Translations under genes and position numbers: made by a program
The notes under the pieces: model-generated
The model's input: the letters and a program-made list of their open reading frames with translations, nothing else
The model's database searches: none
Told to the model about the DNA's origin: nothing
In this document: positions 16,218 to 24,853 of the stretch, piece after piece
Position numbering within the stretch: position 1 is the stretch's first letter
Layout of the letters: each line of letters opens with the position of its first letter
DNA from: AP-15 sp963712825
GTDB taxonomy: Bacteria; Pseudomonadota; Alphaproteobacteria; ATCC43930; CGMCC-115725
Reading direction: 5' to 3'
DNA: 64,000 bases
NCBI GenBank assembly: GCA_963712825.1
Contig: CAVQJP010000013.1
Span: 1 to 64,000, forward strand

Positions 16218-17093
16218 ATGCAAACCAGTTTTACGGTCAACGACATGACGATCCACCGTCTGGTCGAGCAGGAGGCCGGGTTTACCCCGGTCCTCGAATT
16301 TCTGCCGAGCCTGAGCCCGGAATTGCTCGACGAAAACCGGTCGTGGCTGGAGCCGGCGGCGCTCGATCCCAAGACCGACACGGCGGTCTTGTGCTTTCAG
16401 TCCTACATCCTCAAAACCCCGCATCACACGATCCTGGTCGACGCCTGCATCGGCAACGACAAGTCGTTTCCGCAGCGGCCGACCTGGCACCGCAAGACCG
16501 ACGCCAACTGGATGCGGGCGCTGAACGCCGCCGGTCTCACCGTCGCCGACATCGACTTTGTCATGTGCACCCATCTGCACGGCGACCATGTCGGCTGGAA
16601 CACGCGGCGCGAGAACGGCCGCTGGGTCCCGACCTTTCCCAATGCACGCTATCTGTTTTCGAAAAAAGAATACGAATACTGGGACGGAATCCACCGCAAG
16701 ACGCCGCTCGACCCGATGACGGACAGCGTGCTGCCGATCATCGACGCCAACAAGGCGGAGCTGGTGACCAGCGACCACGCGCTCGACGACCACGTCAGGC
16801 TGACGCCGACCCCCGGCCACACGCCCGACCATTTCGCGGTTTGCGCGGGGCATGGCGGCGACCGGGCGGTGTTTACCGGCGATTTGATCCACTCGCCGAT
16901 CCAGGCGCGCTATCCCGAGCTGGTGATGCGCGTCGACACCGACCCGCAGCAGGCGGTGGCGACCAGGCGGGCGTTTTTGGAGCGCTACTGCGACACCGAC
17001 ACCCTGTGCTGCACGATGCACTTTCCGTCGCCCTCGGTCGGCTACGTCAAGCGCTGGGGCGACGGCTTCCGCCACGAGCCGCTCGCCGGCTGA
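16218..17093 (+). CDS. Metallo-beta-lactamase-fold hydrolase
   Basis: This 291-residue MBL-fold protein has the zinc motif HxHxDH in MCTHLHGDHVGWN near residue 118. Further ligands lie in TPGHTPDH (His), FTGDLIHSP (Asp) and TMHFPSPSVGYVK (His). The order and the insert pattern are close to methyl-parathion hydrolase and related quorum-quenching lactonase-like members. Start 16218 gives QTSFTVNDMTIHRLVEQE, the usual beginning; an in-frame codon 60 bp upstream is unlikely. There is no signal peptide, so it is cytosolic. The substrate cannot be assigned. It is downstream of rsmD but 108 bp apart, probably a separate transcript. Confidence 0.85.
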   Translation: MQTSFTVNDMTIHRLVEQEAGFTPVLEFLPSLSPELLDENRSWLEPAALDPKTDTAVLCFQSYILKTPHHTILVDACIGNDKSFPQRPTWHRKTDANWMRALNAAGLTVADIDFVMCTHLHGDHVGWNTRRENGRWVPTFPNARYLFSKKEYEYWDGIHRKTPLDPMTDSVLPIIDANKAELVTSDHALDDHVRLTPTPGHTPDHFAVCAGHGGDRAVFTGDLIHSPIQARYPELVMRVDTDPQQAVATRRAFLERYCDTDTLCCTMHFPSPSVGYVKRWGDGFRHEPLAG

Positions 17094-17152
17094 CCCGCCG
17101 CCGCTGCGCTCTGGCGCAGTCTTCCGTCAGACGCCATCGGAGAACGAGAACC

Positions 17153-17253
17153 CCCTCACCCAACCTCCCCCAGATCGCAGTCCAGGGGTCAGGACCCTCT
17201 CCTGCAATGCGGGAGAGGGGGGACCCAGCCCGAACGGGCTGGGTGGGTGAGGG
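17153..17253. repeat. CCCTCACCC/GGGTGAGGG intergenic repeat, copy A
   Basis: The outer 9-bp inverted ends are CCCTCACCC (17153-17161) and GGGTGAGGG (17245-17253). Inside is a perfect hairpin at 17223-17244 (ACCCAGCCC, loop GAAC, GGGCTGGGT) and another imperfect one near 17197-17218. A similarly built copy lies at 22675-22763. It sits between convergent genes and may also act in transcription termination. Confidence 0.65.
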
Positions 17254-17316
17254 TGCGTGGGTGCGATCCGTTTGACTTTAACGACTGGCGCGTGCTCCCC
17301 CGCGCCGCGGCGCCCG

Positions 17317-19611
17317 TCAGCTGCCGAACGGGATGTGCCAGCTGGCGCCGGGGTTCTGCGCGACCAACGGCTCGCTCGTCGGCGTCGTGCCGTTCATCAG
17401 CCACACCGCCGCCTGCCCGTCGGTGTTCTGCCACAGGATGTCGGACTTGCCGTCGCCGTTGAAGTCGCCGGTCCCGACGACATGCCAATTCGGCCCCGGA
17501 TTGCCCCCGACCAATGCCTCGGTGGCCGGGGTCGTGCCGTTCATCAGCCAGATCGCCGCCTGGCCGTCGGTGTTCTGCCACAACAGGTCGGAGATGCCGT
17601 TGCCGGTGAAGTCGCCCGACCCGACGAGGTGCCAGCTCGCCCCCGGATTGTTGCCGACGACAGCCTCGGTCGTCGGCGTGGCCCCGTTCATCAGCCAGAT
17701 TGCCGCCTGGCCGTCGGTGTTCTGCCACAGGATGTCGGACTTGCCGTCGCCGTTGAAGTCGCCAGTGCCGATCACGTGCCATGCCGGTCCCGGATTGCCG
17801 CCTACCAATGCCTCACTGGTCGGGTTGGCGCCGTTCATCAGCCACACCGCCGCCTGCCCGTCGGTGTTCTGCCACAGGATGTCGGCCTTGCCGTCGCCGT
17901 TGAAGTCGCCGGTGCCGATCGCGTGCCAGCTCGGGCCGGGGTTGTTGGCGACGACTGGTTCGCTCGTCGGCGTCGTGCCGTTCATCAGCCACACCGCCGC
18001 CTGCCCGTCAGTGTTCTGCCACAGAATGTCGGCCTTGCCGTCGCCGTTGAAATCGCCCGACCCGATCACATGCCAGCTCGGCCCCGGATTACCCCCGACC
18101 AAGGCCTCGCTCGTCGGCGTCGCCCCGTTCATCAGCCACACGGCCGCCTGCCCGTTCGTGTTCTGCCATAAAATGTCCGACTTGCGGTCGCCGTTGAAAT
18201 CGTTTGTTGGCGGCGGCAGCGGTGCCGGCGGCGGAAATACCGTGATGTCATAGGGGCTCAGGCCACCGATTCCGGTATAAGCGCCTGCAATGTTCAGCTC
18301 AGTTGTTCCCTTAGACGTCCCATCGGTAGTCCAAAGGGAATATTGCGCGGTCGCATCAATGCCACTGAACAGCACCTCACTGCCGACAACCCTGAAGTCT
18401 GGACTGGTACTCGCCGGAAACAACCCCCCTGAATTGGCGACGACGGTTAGTTCACTGGTTCCCGCCGAAGTCCCGTCCGTCACCCAAAGTCCGACCCGAT
18501 CACTCGCGTCTCTTCCTGCAAACACTTCCTTATTGCCAAGCACAGTGAAATCCGGAGTCGCACCGCTGAATAATCCACCCGAGTAGGCCCCGGCAACAGT
18601 CAGTTCGCTGGTCCCAGTTGAAGCCCCGTTCGTCACCCAAAGACCGTAATGACCGCTGGCGTCCCTACCCTCGAAAAGCGACTTGCCGCCCAGGACAGTA
18701 AAATCAGCAAAGAGATTGTTGGCAAGAAGCCCTCCACCGGCATACGCACCAATCGTTAGCTGATTCGTCCCTGCCTTTGTCCCGTCTGTGACCCAAAGAT
18801 TGAAATCATCACTCGCGTCCAGGGCATCGAACAGGACTTTGCTGCCGAGAACAGTGAAATCAGGATTGAACACGCCACCGAATAAACCGGCCGGGGCGGT
18901 TCCTTGCAGTAATTCGACGGTCCCGGTCGACGTGCCATTTGTCACCCAGAGATTGGGATGGCCACCCGTATCTTGCCCGGCGAAAACTGCACGGGTCCCG
19001 AAAACGGTGAAATCAGGGTCGTCAACACTGTTTAACATGCCAGAGGGATAGGCACCTGAAACCGTCAGCTCGCTGGTCCCCGCTGAGGTCCCATTCGTTA
19101 CCCACAGAGTCTCATCATTATACGGGTCCGTGCCCTTGAACAGCACCTCATCACCAAGAACTGTGAGCTGAGGCCCAGTCGATGTATCAACGCTTCCGAG
19201 CACTTGAGGGTCACTGGCGATCGTCAGTTCGCTTGTAGACGTTCCGTTTGCCACCCAAAGGTTGTTGTCACCTTTCGAGTCCGTACCCGCGAACAACAAC
19301 TCGCTTCCGAAAACAGTCAAGTCACTGGGATAAAGCCCTGCGTAATAGGCCCCCGAAACCGTTAACTCGCTCGTGCCTGTCGATGTCCCGTTAGTAACCC
19401 AAAGATCGTACTCATTGTCTGCGTTCTTCCCTGAGAAGAATCCCTCGCCACGAAGAACGGTAATATCTAGCGCCTGCACTCCCCCCGCGCTGACCACACC
19501 TCCTCCCGCTACCGTTAGCTCAGTCGTTCCCCTTGCCGTCCCATTGGTAACCCATATGTTGATATGGTCGCTTGAGTCGTAGCCCCCGAACAACGCCCTT
19601 GTCGTCGCCAT
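17317..19611 (-). CDS. Large repeat protein: ELWxxDGT-like units plus FG-GAP/VCBS-like units
   Basis: This 764-residue protein has two repeat blocks. Residues about 1-455 contain nine degenerate units built around LW-(V/T)-(T/A)-(N/D)-GT-S-x-GT-x-EL-T, like the ELWxxDGT repeats found in large surface proteins. Residues 471-764 contain six nearly identical 49-residue units beginning DFNGDGK(S/A)DILWQNTDG and then AAVWLMNGTTPTSE, an FG-GAP/VCBS-like Ca-binding propeller repeat (D-x-N-x-D-G-x-x-D). No signal peptide, membrane segment or RTX tail is visible, so the export route is unclear; an uncleaved type-I signal is possible. The first block is lower in GC than the second, suggesting a chimera. 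It may be an adhesin. Confidence 0.8.
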   Translation of the reverse strand: MATTRALFGGYDSSDHINIWVTNGTARGTTELTVAGGGVVSAGGVQALDITVLRGEGFFSGKNADNEYDLWVTNGTSTGTSELTVSGAYYAGLYPSDLTVFGSELLFAGTDSKGDNNLWVANGTSTSELTIASDPQVLGSVDTSTGPQLTVLGDEVLFKGTDPYNDETLWVTNGTSAGTSELTVSGAYPSGMLNSVDDPDFTVFGTRAVFAGQDTGGHPNLWVTNGTSTGTVELLQGTAPAGLFGGVFNPDFTVLGSKVLFDALDASDDFNLWVTDGTKAGTNQLTIGAYAGGGLLANNLFADFTVLGGKSLFEGRDASGHYGLWVTNGASTGTSELTVAGAYSGGLFSGATPDFTVLGNKEVFAGRDASDRVGLWVTDGTSAGTSELTVVANSGGLFPASTSPDFRVVGSEVLFSGIDATAQYSLWTTDGTSKGTTELNIAGAYTGIGGLSPYDITVFPPPAPLPPPTNDFNGDRKSDILWQNTNGQAAVWLMNGATPTSEALVGGNPGPSWHVIGSGDFNGDGKADILWQNTDGQAAVWLMNGTTPTSEPVVANNPGPSWHAIGTGDFNGDGKADILWQNTDGQAAVWLMNGANPTSEALVGGNPGPAWHVIGTGDFNGDGKSDILWQNTDGQAAIWLMNGATPTTEAVVGNNPGASWHLVGSGDFTGNGISDLLWQNTDGQAAIWLMNGTTPATEALVGGNPGPNWHVVGTGDFNGDGKSDILWQNTDGQAAVWLMNGTTPTSEPLVAQNPGASWHIPFGS
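17320..18201 (-). repeat. Six tandem 147-bp repeats encoding FG-GAP units
   Basis: The last 294 codons of the gene consist of six in-frame units of 147 bp. They differ mainly at a few positions (TSEALV, TSEPVV, TTEAVV variants). The fifth unit is the most diverged (DFTGNGISDLLWQN). High DNA identity makes unit gain or loss by recombination likely. Confidence 0.85.
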
Positions 19612-19882
19612 CGTCTCTATCCTTTTACTATTAGATCCCTCTAGCCACTGAATTTTGTACTAATCCCGATAGTCTTCATGCCTCAGGAACTCTAAACAAA
19701 TGGCCGCGTCAACTCGGCTCCGAGATTTCTACGCATGCTGCACCCCCGCGCGGGGTCCGCGGCTGGTTCCAGTGGGGCCAAACGCTTCCCTGCCATCTGT
19801 CAGGCGAAAGCACCCGCGGGAGGCAAAAATTTGCCACAAATTTGGTACGTGGTACAGACTTTTGGTGCCGAAACACGGAAAC

Positions 19883-21190
19883 TCAATAATGAATTCCGCC
19901 CGCTGGCTTGGTCGCGACATCAGCCGACGGGGCACCGCTGCCATCTGCACTGGATTTCGATTTCTTGACCCGATCTGCCGCAAGCGTCTCCGCCACCGCG
20001 CGGATGGGGTCGCCCCACTCCCGCCGCGCCTCCCGCCGGACCTGCTGTCGGAAGATTTGGGCGCTCGCGTACCAGGGGGTGTGGGGGCGGGCGAGACCCC
20101 AGCACCAATGCGGGGAGAAGGGAGCCAGGAGCAACAGCGGGTGGCCGAGGGCGCCGGCGCAGTGGGCCGCCATCGTGTCGACCGTGACGAGCCGGTTGGT
20201 CGCGGCGATCGCGGCGGCGAATTCGTCGAGCGGGATCTCGCGTTCGGTGGCGTCGATGATGTCGGGATGCGCGGCGGCGAGCTCGCGGCCGGCGGCACCT
20301 CCCTGCAAGTTGACCCAGTCGATGCCGGGCAGCCGGAAGAGCGGCGCCAAATCGGCGAGCGGCACCGAACGGTCGAGCGCCGAGGCGCTGGCCGGGTTGG
20401 CGTGGAACACCAGCCCGATCTTTGCCGCGCCGGGTCGGCCCTCCGCTTCGTAGCGCCGGCGCCACGCGGCGACGCGGTCGCCATCGACCGAGATATACGG
20501 AATATCGGCCGGCACAGTAGCGAAATCGGTCCCGAAATATAATGGCAGGCTCAGCAATGGGACCCAGAGGTCGAATGCGGCCTGCGACAGGTTGATCTTG
20601 GCGAATGGTTGGTCCGGCGGCGGCGCCAGCAGCGCGGCGATGCCGGCAACGCGCTCGAAAATCGGCCGCAAGGGCGGGCTGCACACCAGCGTGACGCGCG
20701 CGCCGCGCGCCGCCAGCAGCGGCAGGTAGCGGGCGAACATGATGCAGTCGCCGAGACCCTGCTCGACGACCACCAGAATATGCCTGCCGTCCACCGGGTT
20801 GCCGGGGCGCAGCAGGCGGTGGCGCTCGGCGGCACGGCTCTCGGCAATCGCGAGCCCGGTCCAGTCGGGCTTGTCGATCCTCGCCTCCATCAGCGCAAAG
20901 CCGGTGCGGTAGTCGTCGAGGCGCAATGTCGAGAGTGCCAGATTGTAGCGGAGCTGGGGCGATCCCGGCAGCAATTCGGCGGCGCGGCGGGCATGGGCGA
21001 TCCCGGTCTGCCAGTCGCCGCGCTCGTCGCAGGCCACATGCATGACGCTGTGCGCGTTGGCGCAACTGTGGTCCTCGGCCAGCGCCGCGGCGGCAACCTC
21101 GCGCGCCAAGTCGAGCCGGCCGCGGTCGAATAGATGCCGCGCGGCAAGCGCCAGCACTTCGGCGGCGGGCGGCGGCGGTACTGATCGCAT
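19883..21190 (-). CDS. TPR-like glycosyltransferase family 9 protein
   Basis: This 435-residue protein has an N-terminal TPR-like helical part at residues about 1-125 (NAHSVMHVACDERGDWQTG, ARRAAELLPGSPQLRYNLAL). The C-terminal part resembles glycosyltransferase family 9 (heptosyltransferase-like). It has VVEQGLGDCIMFARYLPLLA in place of the GDxx loop, and IGLVFHANPAS, DWVNLQGG and RLVTVDTMAAHCAGALG, the last being the conserved nucleotide-sugar site. It is a typical bacterial 'tetratricopeptide repeat-containing glycosyltransferase', often acting on flagellin or surface glycans. Its start shares one base with the stop of tenA (TGATG at 21188-21192). Acceptor and sugar are unknown. Confidence 0.8.
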   Translation of the reverse strand: MRSVPPPPAAEVLALAARHLFDRGRLDLAREVAAAALAEDHSCANAHSVMHVACDERGDWQTGIAHARRAAELLPGSPQLRYNLALSTLRLDDYRTGFALMEARIDKPDWTGLAIAESRAAERHRLLRPGNPVDGRHILVVVEQGLGDCIMFARYLPLLAARGARVTLVCSPPLRPIFERVAGIAALLAPPPDQPFAKINLSQAAFDLWVPLLSLPLYFGTDFATVPADIPYISVDGDRVAAWRRRYEAEGRPGAAKIGLVFHANPASASALDRSVPLADLAPLFRLPGIDWVNLQGGAAGRELAAAHPDIIDATEREIPLDEFAAAIAATNRLVTVDTMAAHCAGALGHPLLLLAPFSPHWCWGLARPHTPWYASAQIFRQQVRREARREWGDPIRAVAETLAADRVKKSKSSADGSGAPSADVATKPAGGIHY

Positions 21191-21870
21191 CAGCCGGTGG
21201 CGGGCCACAGGCGGCGGTGGTAGGCGCCGTCCCAGAACAGATACTCGTATTGCGTCGCACGGATGAAAGCGGCGAGCATCTTCTCGCGCATTGCCGCGGT
21301 GGCAGCGGCGGCGGCGCGGTCGGCGGTGGCGACAACCGCCGCCACGGCCTCGCCAAAACGCGGGTCGGCGTAGGTGTCGATCCAGGCGCGGTAGGGGTTG
21401 TCGGGTGCGGTTCCGGCGGCGCTCGCGGCGATGGCGCAGCCGACATCCCAATAAATCCAGAAGCAGGGCAGCAACGCCGCGATCAATACTTCCCACGGCT
21501 CGTGATGGGCTGTGGCGAGCAGAAAACTGGTATAGGCGAGGCAGTCGGGGGCCGGCTCGGCGGTGGCGAGCGAAGCCGGGTCGACGCCAAAGGCGCGCAG
21601 ATAATGCTCGTGCAATGCATGCTCGACCGCGACGGCACCCAAGGCCGATTGGGCAAACGCCTGCAATGTCCCAATGTCGGGCGCCTTCGCGGCGGCGAGC
21701 GCCAACGCCCGCGAGAACTGGCCGAGATAGAGCGCGTCCTGGGTGATGTAGTGCTCGAAGCGGGCGCGCGCCAAAGTGCCGGCGGCCAGCTCGGTGTTGA
21801 ACGGCAATGCCTCAATCGCCGCGCGCAGGGCTTGCGTGCGGTGCCGGGCCTCGTCCGAAAAACGGGTCAT
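21190..21870 (-). CDS. tenA: TenA-family thiaminase II/aminopyrimidine aminohydrolase
   Basis: This 226-residue all-helical TenA protein recycles thiamine breakdown products by releasing hydroxymethylpyrimidine. It has FEHYITQDALYLGQFSRALA, with the active-site Tyr and Asp, and EVLIAALLPCFWIYWDVG, with the catalytic Cys. C-terminal YEYLFWDGAYHRRLWP contains the catalytic Glu region. The length is normal. It lies upstream of a GT9 gene with a one-base overlap, an unusual partner. No other thiamine gene is adjacent and I see no TPP riboswitch in the 245 bp upstream. The window's ThDP decarboxylase is 14 kb away. Confidence 0.87.
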   Translation of the reverse strand: MTRFSDEARHRTQALRAAIEALPFNTELAAGTLARARFEHYITQDALYLGQFSRALALAAAKAPDIGTLQAFAQSALGAVAVEHALHEHYLRAFGVDPASLATAEPAPDCLAYTSFLLATAHHEPWEVLIAALLPCFWIYWDVGCAIAASAAGTAPDNPYRAWIDTYADPRFGEAVAAVVATADRAAAAATAAMREKMLAAFIRATQYEYLFWDGAYHRRLWPATG

Positions 21871-22115
21871 GGTCGTTCGCTCCGCGCTTGCCTATCGGTT
21901 TTGGCAGCGTGGGCGACCCCGTCGCAGGAGGCGAGCCCTGCGCATGGCCATCGTGGCCACTGCCGGTTTGCGTCAAGGCTCGCTGCGGCGTTTTGATGCG
22001 ATCGGCAGCGCCACCGGCCCATTCTCGGCCGAAGCAAAACTTTTACTAGAAGCGGTTCGATTGCCGCGAGCGTCCGCCAATCCACCGCCGCGATCCTTGG
22101 CCGCCGACGCCCGCC

Positions 22116-22448
22116 CTATCCGACCGACGAGCGCTTTTGCTCCCAATACCCGGCGGCGGCGGGGAAGACGGGTTGGCAGCGCGTCGCCTCGGGGGCGCCG
22201 TCCAAAGTGTCCGCGGCACCGCGCCAGATGGCGTAGTGGGGTGCGGCCCGGTGCGCCTCCAGCGCCGCCTCGTCGCGGTAGACTTCATAGAAGTAGTAGA
22301 CGTTCTGGTCCTGCCCGTCCTGCAGCACGTTGAAGCGCAGGCAGCCCGGCTCGTCGCGTTCGGAGCCGAGCGCGTCGACCTCGATCGCCTTCAAAAAGCG
22401 TTCGCGCATATCGGGCTTTACCCGGACCTTGACCCACATCGCCAGCAT
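22116..22448 (-). CDS. Antibiotic-biosynthesis-monooxygenase-domain (ABM) protein
   Basis: This 110-residue ferredoxin-like dimer-forming ABM protein is of the YgiN/putative quinol monooxygenase type. It has MWVKVRVKPDMRERFLKAIE, GCLRFNVLQDGQDQNVYYFY, EVYRDEAALEAH and APHYAIW, the full set of family motifs with the conserved His/Trp region. These enzymes oxidise quinols without cofactor or guard against reactive aldehydes. It is a single gene with no close partner. The C-terminal tail is somewhat longer than in the smallest members. Confidence 0.82.
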   Translation of the reverse strand: MLAMWVKVRVKPDMRERFLKAIEVDALGSERDEPGCLRFNVLQDGQDQNVYYFYEVYRDEAALEAHRAAPHYAIWRGAADTLDGAPEATRCQPVFPAAAGYWEQKRSSVG

Positions 22449-22674
22449 GCCGCCTCCTCCCGTCGCCGATCGAGCCCGCCGGATGCCGCACGCCCCGGCG
22501 CGAGCCCTGCCGAATGCCGATCCGATCCTACGCGAATGCCGGGGCCGGCGTCATCCGCCGATCCGTCGATCGCGCCCAGCCGGGACACCCAGCCGGGACC
22601 TTTTCTCAAGATTTCTGAACGCCGCGCGGCGCCGGAGCATTTTTTGATCAGGTCGCAGCGGAGGTCGCGTGGCC

Positions 22675-22763
22675 CCCTCACCCTTCCCTCTCCCCCGGCG
22701 GGGAAGAGGGTTGCGAAGGGTCGGCGCGGCGCCGCCGAGCTCTTACCCGGAGCCGGGTGAGGG
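22675..22763. repeat. CCCTCACCC/GGGTGAGGG intergenic repeat, copy B
   Basis: It starts CCCTCACCC (22675-22683) and ends GGGTGAGGG (22755-22763). An inner hairpin CTCTCCCCC-GGC-GGGGAAGAG lies near 22688-22708. It has the same plan as the element at 17153-17253 but a different core. Confidence 0.65.
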
Positions 22764-22767
22764 GTTC

Positions 22768-22791
22768 ACTTGGTCGGAAACCGCGCTCCAG
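22768..22791 (+). promoter_or_regulatory. Conserved intergenic motif (shared with 51322-51345), function unknown
   Basis: The core GTCGGAAACCGC, preceded by ACTT and followed by CTCxAG, occurs here and at 51322-51345 with about 20 of 24 bases identical. It lies about 100 bp before the secreted-protein start at 22889. It may be a promoter or regulator site; I do not recognise it. Confidence 0.4.
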
Positions 22792-22888
22792 TGAGCTTGC
22801 TCACATGCATGAAGCGCGGCGGTGCCCACCTAAGCCGCAAGCGGCGGACGAATTTTTGACGCCCGCCGGACACTCGCGGGAGAGCACG

Positions 22889-23236
22889 ATGCTCAACGTT
22901 TCAAATACCGTACTGGCGGCGGGTTCGCTGCTGCTGTTGTTCCAGGGGGCACCCGGACCGCCGGCCGAGGGCGGCGAGCGGCATGTCCTGCTGACCAACA
23001 ACACCCGCGAGCCGATCGTCGAAATCTACGTTTCGGATGTTGGTTCGGGGAATTGGCAGGGCGATCTCCTGGGCTCGGATTTTCTGCCTTCCGGCGGCTC
23101 GGTCGCGGTCGACATCGAGGATCGCAACAGCCGCTGCCGGGTCGACGTAAAGATGGTCCTTGACGACGGGTCCGACCTCGTCAGCCGCGGCGTCGATGTC
23201 TGCCGGGCAGAGGACGAAGCGGTGTCGTTACGATAA
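22889..23236 (+). CDS. Small secreted conserved protein
   Basis: This 115-residue protein begins with a short signal-like segment (LNVSNTVLAAGSLLLLFQGA). The mature domain, about 85 residues, has a beta-rich pattern: RHVLLTNNTREPIVEIYVSD, WQGDLLGSDFLPSGGSVAVD, RCRVDVKMVLDDG, then SRGVDVC. It contains two Cys, possibly forming a disulfide. I recall similar small periplasmic proteins with N-x-T near the start and a W-x-x-D-L-LG segment, of unknown function. A start at 22889 is favoured over upstream in-frame codons because it places the hydrophobic segment at the N-terminus. It converges with phnE. Confidence 0.62.
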   Translation: MLNVSNTVLAAGSLLLLFQGAPGPPAEGGERHVLLTNNTREPIVEIYVSDVGSGNWQGDLLGSDFLPSGGSVAVDIEDRNSRCRVDVKMVLDDGSDLVSRGVDVCRAEDEAVSLR

Positions 23237-23265
23237 CCGGCAAGCGGGTCGGCGCGCCTTGAGCT

Positions 23266-24075
23266 TCAGGCGAGGCGCCGGCGCAGCAGCGCCGAGAGGC
23301 GCTCGGCGCCGAGGACGATGACAAAAATGATGATCAGCAGCAGCGAGACCTGGCGGTACTGAAACAAGTTCATCGCGGTCAGCAGCTCAAAGCCGATGCC
23401 GCCGGCGCCGACAAAGCCCAGCACCAGGGACGAGCGGATGTTTTCGTCGAGCCGATAAAGGCTGATGCCGAGCAGCGCCGGCAGCAGCGACGGCACGATC
23501 CCGTGGGAAAAGACCTGGATGCGGCGGGCGCCGGCCACCTCCAGCGCGTGGATCGGGGCCATGTCCATGTGCTCGATGGTCTCGGCAAAAAGCCGCCCCA
23601 GCATGCCGACCGAATGGACGCCGAGCGCCAGCCCGCCCGGAAACGGGCCGAGACCCACGGCGGTCACAAACAGCAATGCCCACACCAGATCGGGCACGGC
23701 GCGGGCAAAGCCGATGACCGCGCGCGCGGCGTAATAAAGCGGGCGCGACGGCGTCATGTTGGCGGCGGCGAGCATCGCCAGCGGCACCGCGAGCGCGATG
23801 CCCATTATCGTGCCAAAGAGTGCGATGTCGACGGTCTCCAGTGTCGGCCACAAGGTCGACGGGAATTGCGCGAAGTCGGGCGGCATCGCGCGGCGGACGA
23901 TGTCGATCATGCCGTAAACGCCGGTGACGAGGTCCTGCGGCCGCGCCTCGACCACGATCAGGCACTGCACGACAATCGCCAATCCGCCGAGCAGCGCCAC
24001 AAAGCGCAGGGCGAGCGCCAATGCGTGCGGCAAGCCCGCCCGATCCGCCGGCAGGCCGTCGATGCCGAGGCTCAC
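23266..24075 (-). CDS. phnE: Phosphonate-type ABC transporter permease
   Basis: This 269-residue inner-membrane permease has about six membrane segments. It has the binding-protein-dependent permease EAA-type loop (HALEVAGARRIQVFSHGIVP) and FARAVPDLVWALLFV, typical of PhnE. It begins at GTG 24073-24075, which overlaps the stop of the ATPase gene (GTGA), so they are coupled. With PhnC and PhnD it should import phosphonate, phosphite or a related phosphorus compound. No C-P lyase or phosphonatase gene is nearby, so the substrate is uncertain. A PHO box lies upstream of the first gene. Confidence 0.85.
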   Translation of the reverse strand: MSLGIDGLPADRAGLPHALALALRFVALLGGLAIVVQCLIVVEARPQDLVTGVYGMIDIVRRAMPPDFAQFPSTLWPTLETVDIALFGTIMGIALAVPLAMLAAANMTPSRPLYYAARAVIGFARAVPDLVWALLFVTAVGLGPFPGGLALGVHSVGMLGRLFAETIEHMDMAPIHALEVAGARRIQVFSHGIVPSLLPALLGISLYRLDENIRSSLVLGFVGAGGIGFELLTAMNLFQYRQVSLLLIIIFVIVLGAERLSALLRRRLA

Positions 24076-24815
24076 GCCGCCTCGCTCAGGTAGAGGCGGC
24101 GGACCTCGTCGCGCGACAGCTCGGCGCGGGGCAGGTCGAAGACCGCGCGGCCGTCGCGGATGCCGACGACGCGGTCGGCATAGGCATAGGCGAGGTCGAT
24201 CTGGTGCAATACGCACAACACCGCCAGCTGCTCTTCGCCGGCCAGCCGGTGCAGGAGGCGCAGGATGTCCTTAGCCGCTTCGGGGTCGAGGCTCGCGACC
24301 GGCTCGTCGGCGAGCAACACCCGCGGGCGCTGGGCCAGGGCGCGGGCGATTGCCACCCGCTGGGCCTGGCCGCCGGAGAGCGTGTCGGCGCGGCGCGGGG
24401 CGAGCTCGGCGAGCCCGACTTCGGCGAGATAGCCGTGCGCCGCGTGCAATTCCGCCGCCGGCAGGCCGCCCAAGGCAGTCCACCAACCGCGGTGACGGCC
24501 GAGCGCGCCGTTGGCGACGTTGCGCAGCACCGTGCGGCGGCGCACGAGGCTCGCATGCTGCGAGATCATCGCGAGCGCCAGCCGGGCACGCCGCAGCTTT
24601 TCGCCGTCGAGCCCGACCAGGTCGGTGCCGTTAAGCCGGATCTCGCCGGTGTCGGGGCGCAGGGTGCGGGCGATGCAGCGCAAGAGCGTGGTCTTGCCGC
24701 TGCCGTTGCCGCCGAGGACGACGACAAGCTCGCCCGGCGCCACGGTCAGGTCGAAATCGGCAAGCGCCAATTTGCCGTTCGGATAGCGCAGCGAGAGCCG
24801 GCGGACGGTCAGCAT
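24072..24815 (-). CDS. phnC: Phosphonate-type ABC transporter ATP-binding protein
   Basis: This is a 247-residue ABC ATPase. Walker A is VLGGNGSGKTTLLRC, the signature is LSGGQAQRVAIARALAQRPR, Walker B is VLLADEPVASLDPEA, and the Q-loop and H-loop (VLHQIDLAYAYADRV) are present. The switch sequence and spacing fit PhnC-like ATPases. It lies in the order phnD-phnC-phnE, 38 bp after phnD, and overlaps phnE. It powers uptake through PhnE of ligand bound to PhnD. Confidence 0.88.
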   Translation of the reverse strand: MLTVRRLSLRYPNGKLALADFDLTVAPGELVVVLGGNGSGKTTLLRCIARTLRPDTGEIRLNGTDLVGLDGEKLRRARLALAMISQHASLVRRRTVLRNVANGALGRHRGWWTALGGLPAAELHAAHGYLAEVGLAELAPRRADTLSGGQAQRVAIARALAQRPRVLLADEPVASLDPEAAKDILRLLHRLAGEEQLAVLCVLHQIDLAYAYADRVVGIRDGRAVFDLPRAELSRDEVRRLYLSEAA

Positions 24816-24853
24816 GGCACGGCCCGGCTGGAGCGCCGCCGGCGGCGCGCGGC

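Larger units (their letters stand above)
22449..22888. other. Intergenic region with repeat, shared motif and small palindrome
   Basis: This 440-bp stretch has no supportable gene. It contains the CCCTCACCC-type repeat (22675-22763), a 24-bp motif shared with 51322-51345, and the palindrome GTGAGC-TT-GCTCAC at 22791-22804. The last two lie about 85-120 bp upstream of the secreted-protein gene and probably belong to its promoter region. Confidence 0.5.

Noticed and set aside
17320..18201. Tandem 147-bp repeats as a CRISPR or satellite array
   Set aside because: Units are in-frame codons for FG-GAP repeats, without short repeats and unique spacers.
21871..22115. A small gene or TPP riboswitch between tenA and the ABM gene
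   Set aside because: Short frames there have no family features, and the conserved riboswitch core is absent.
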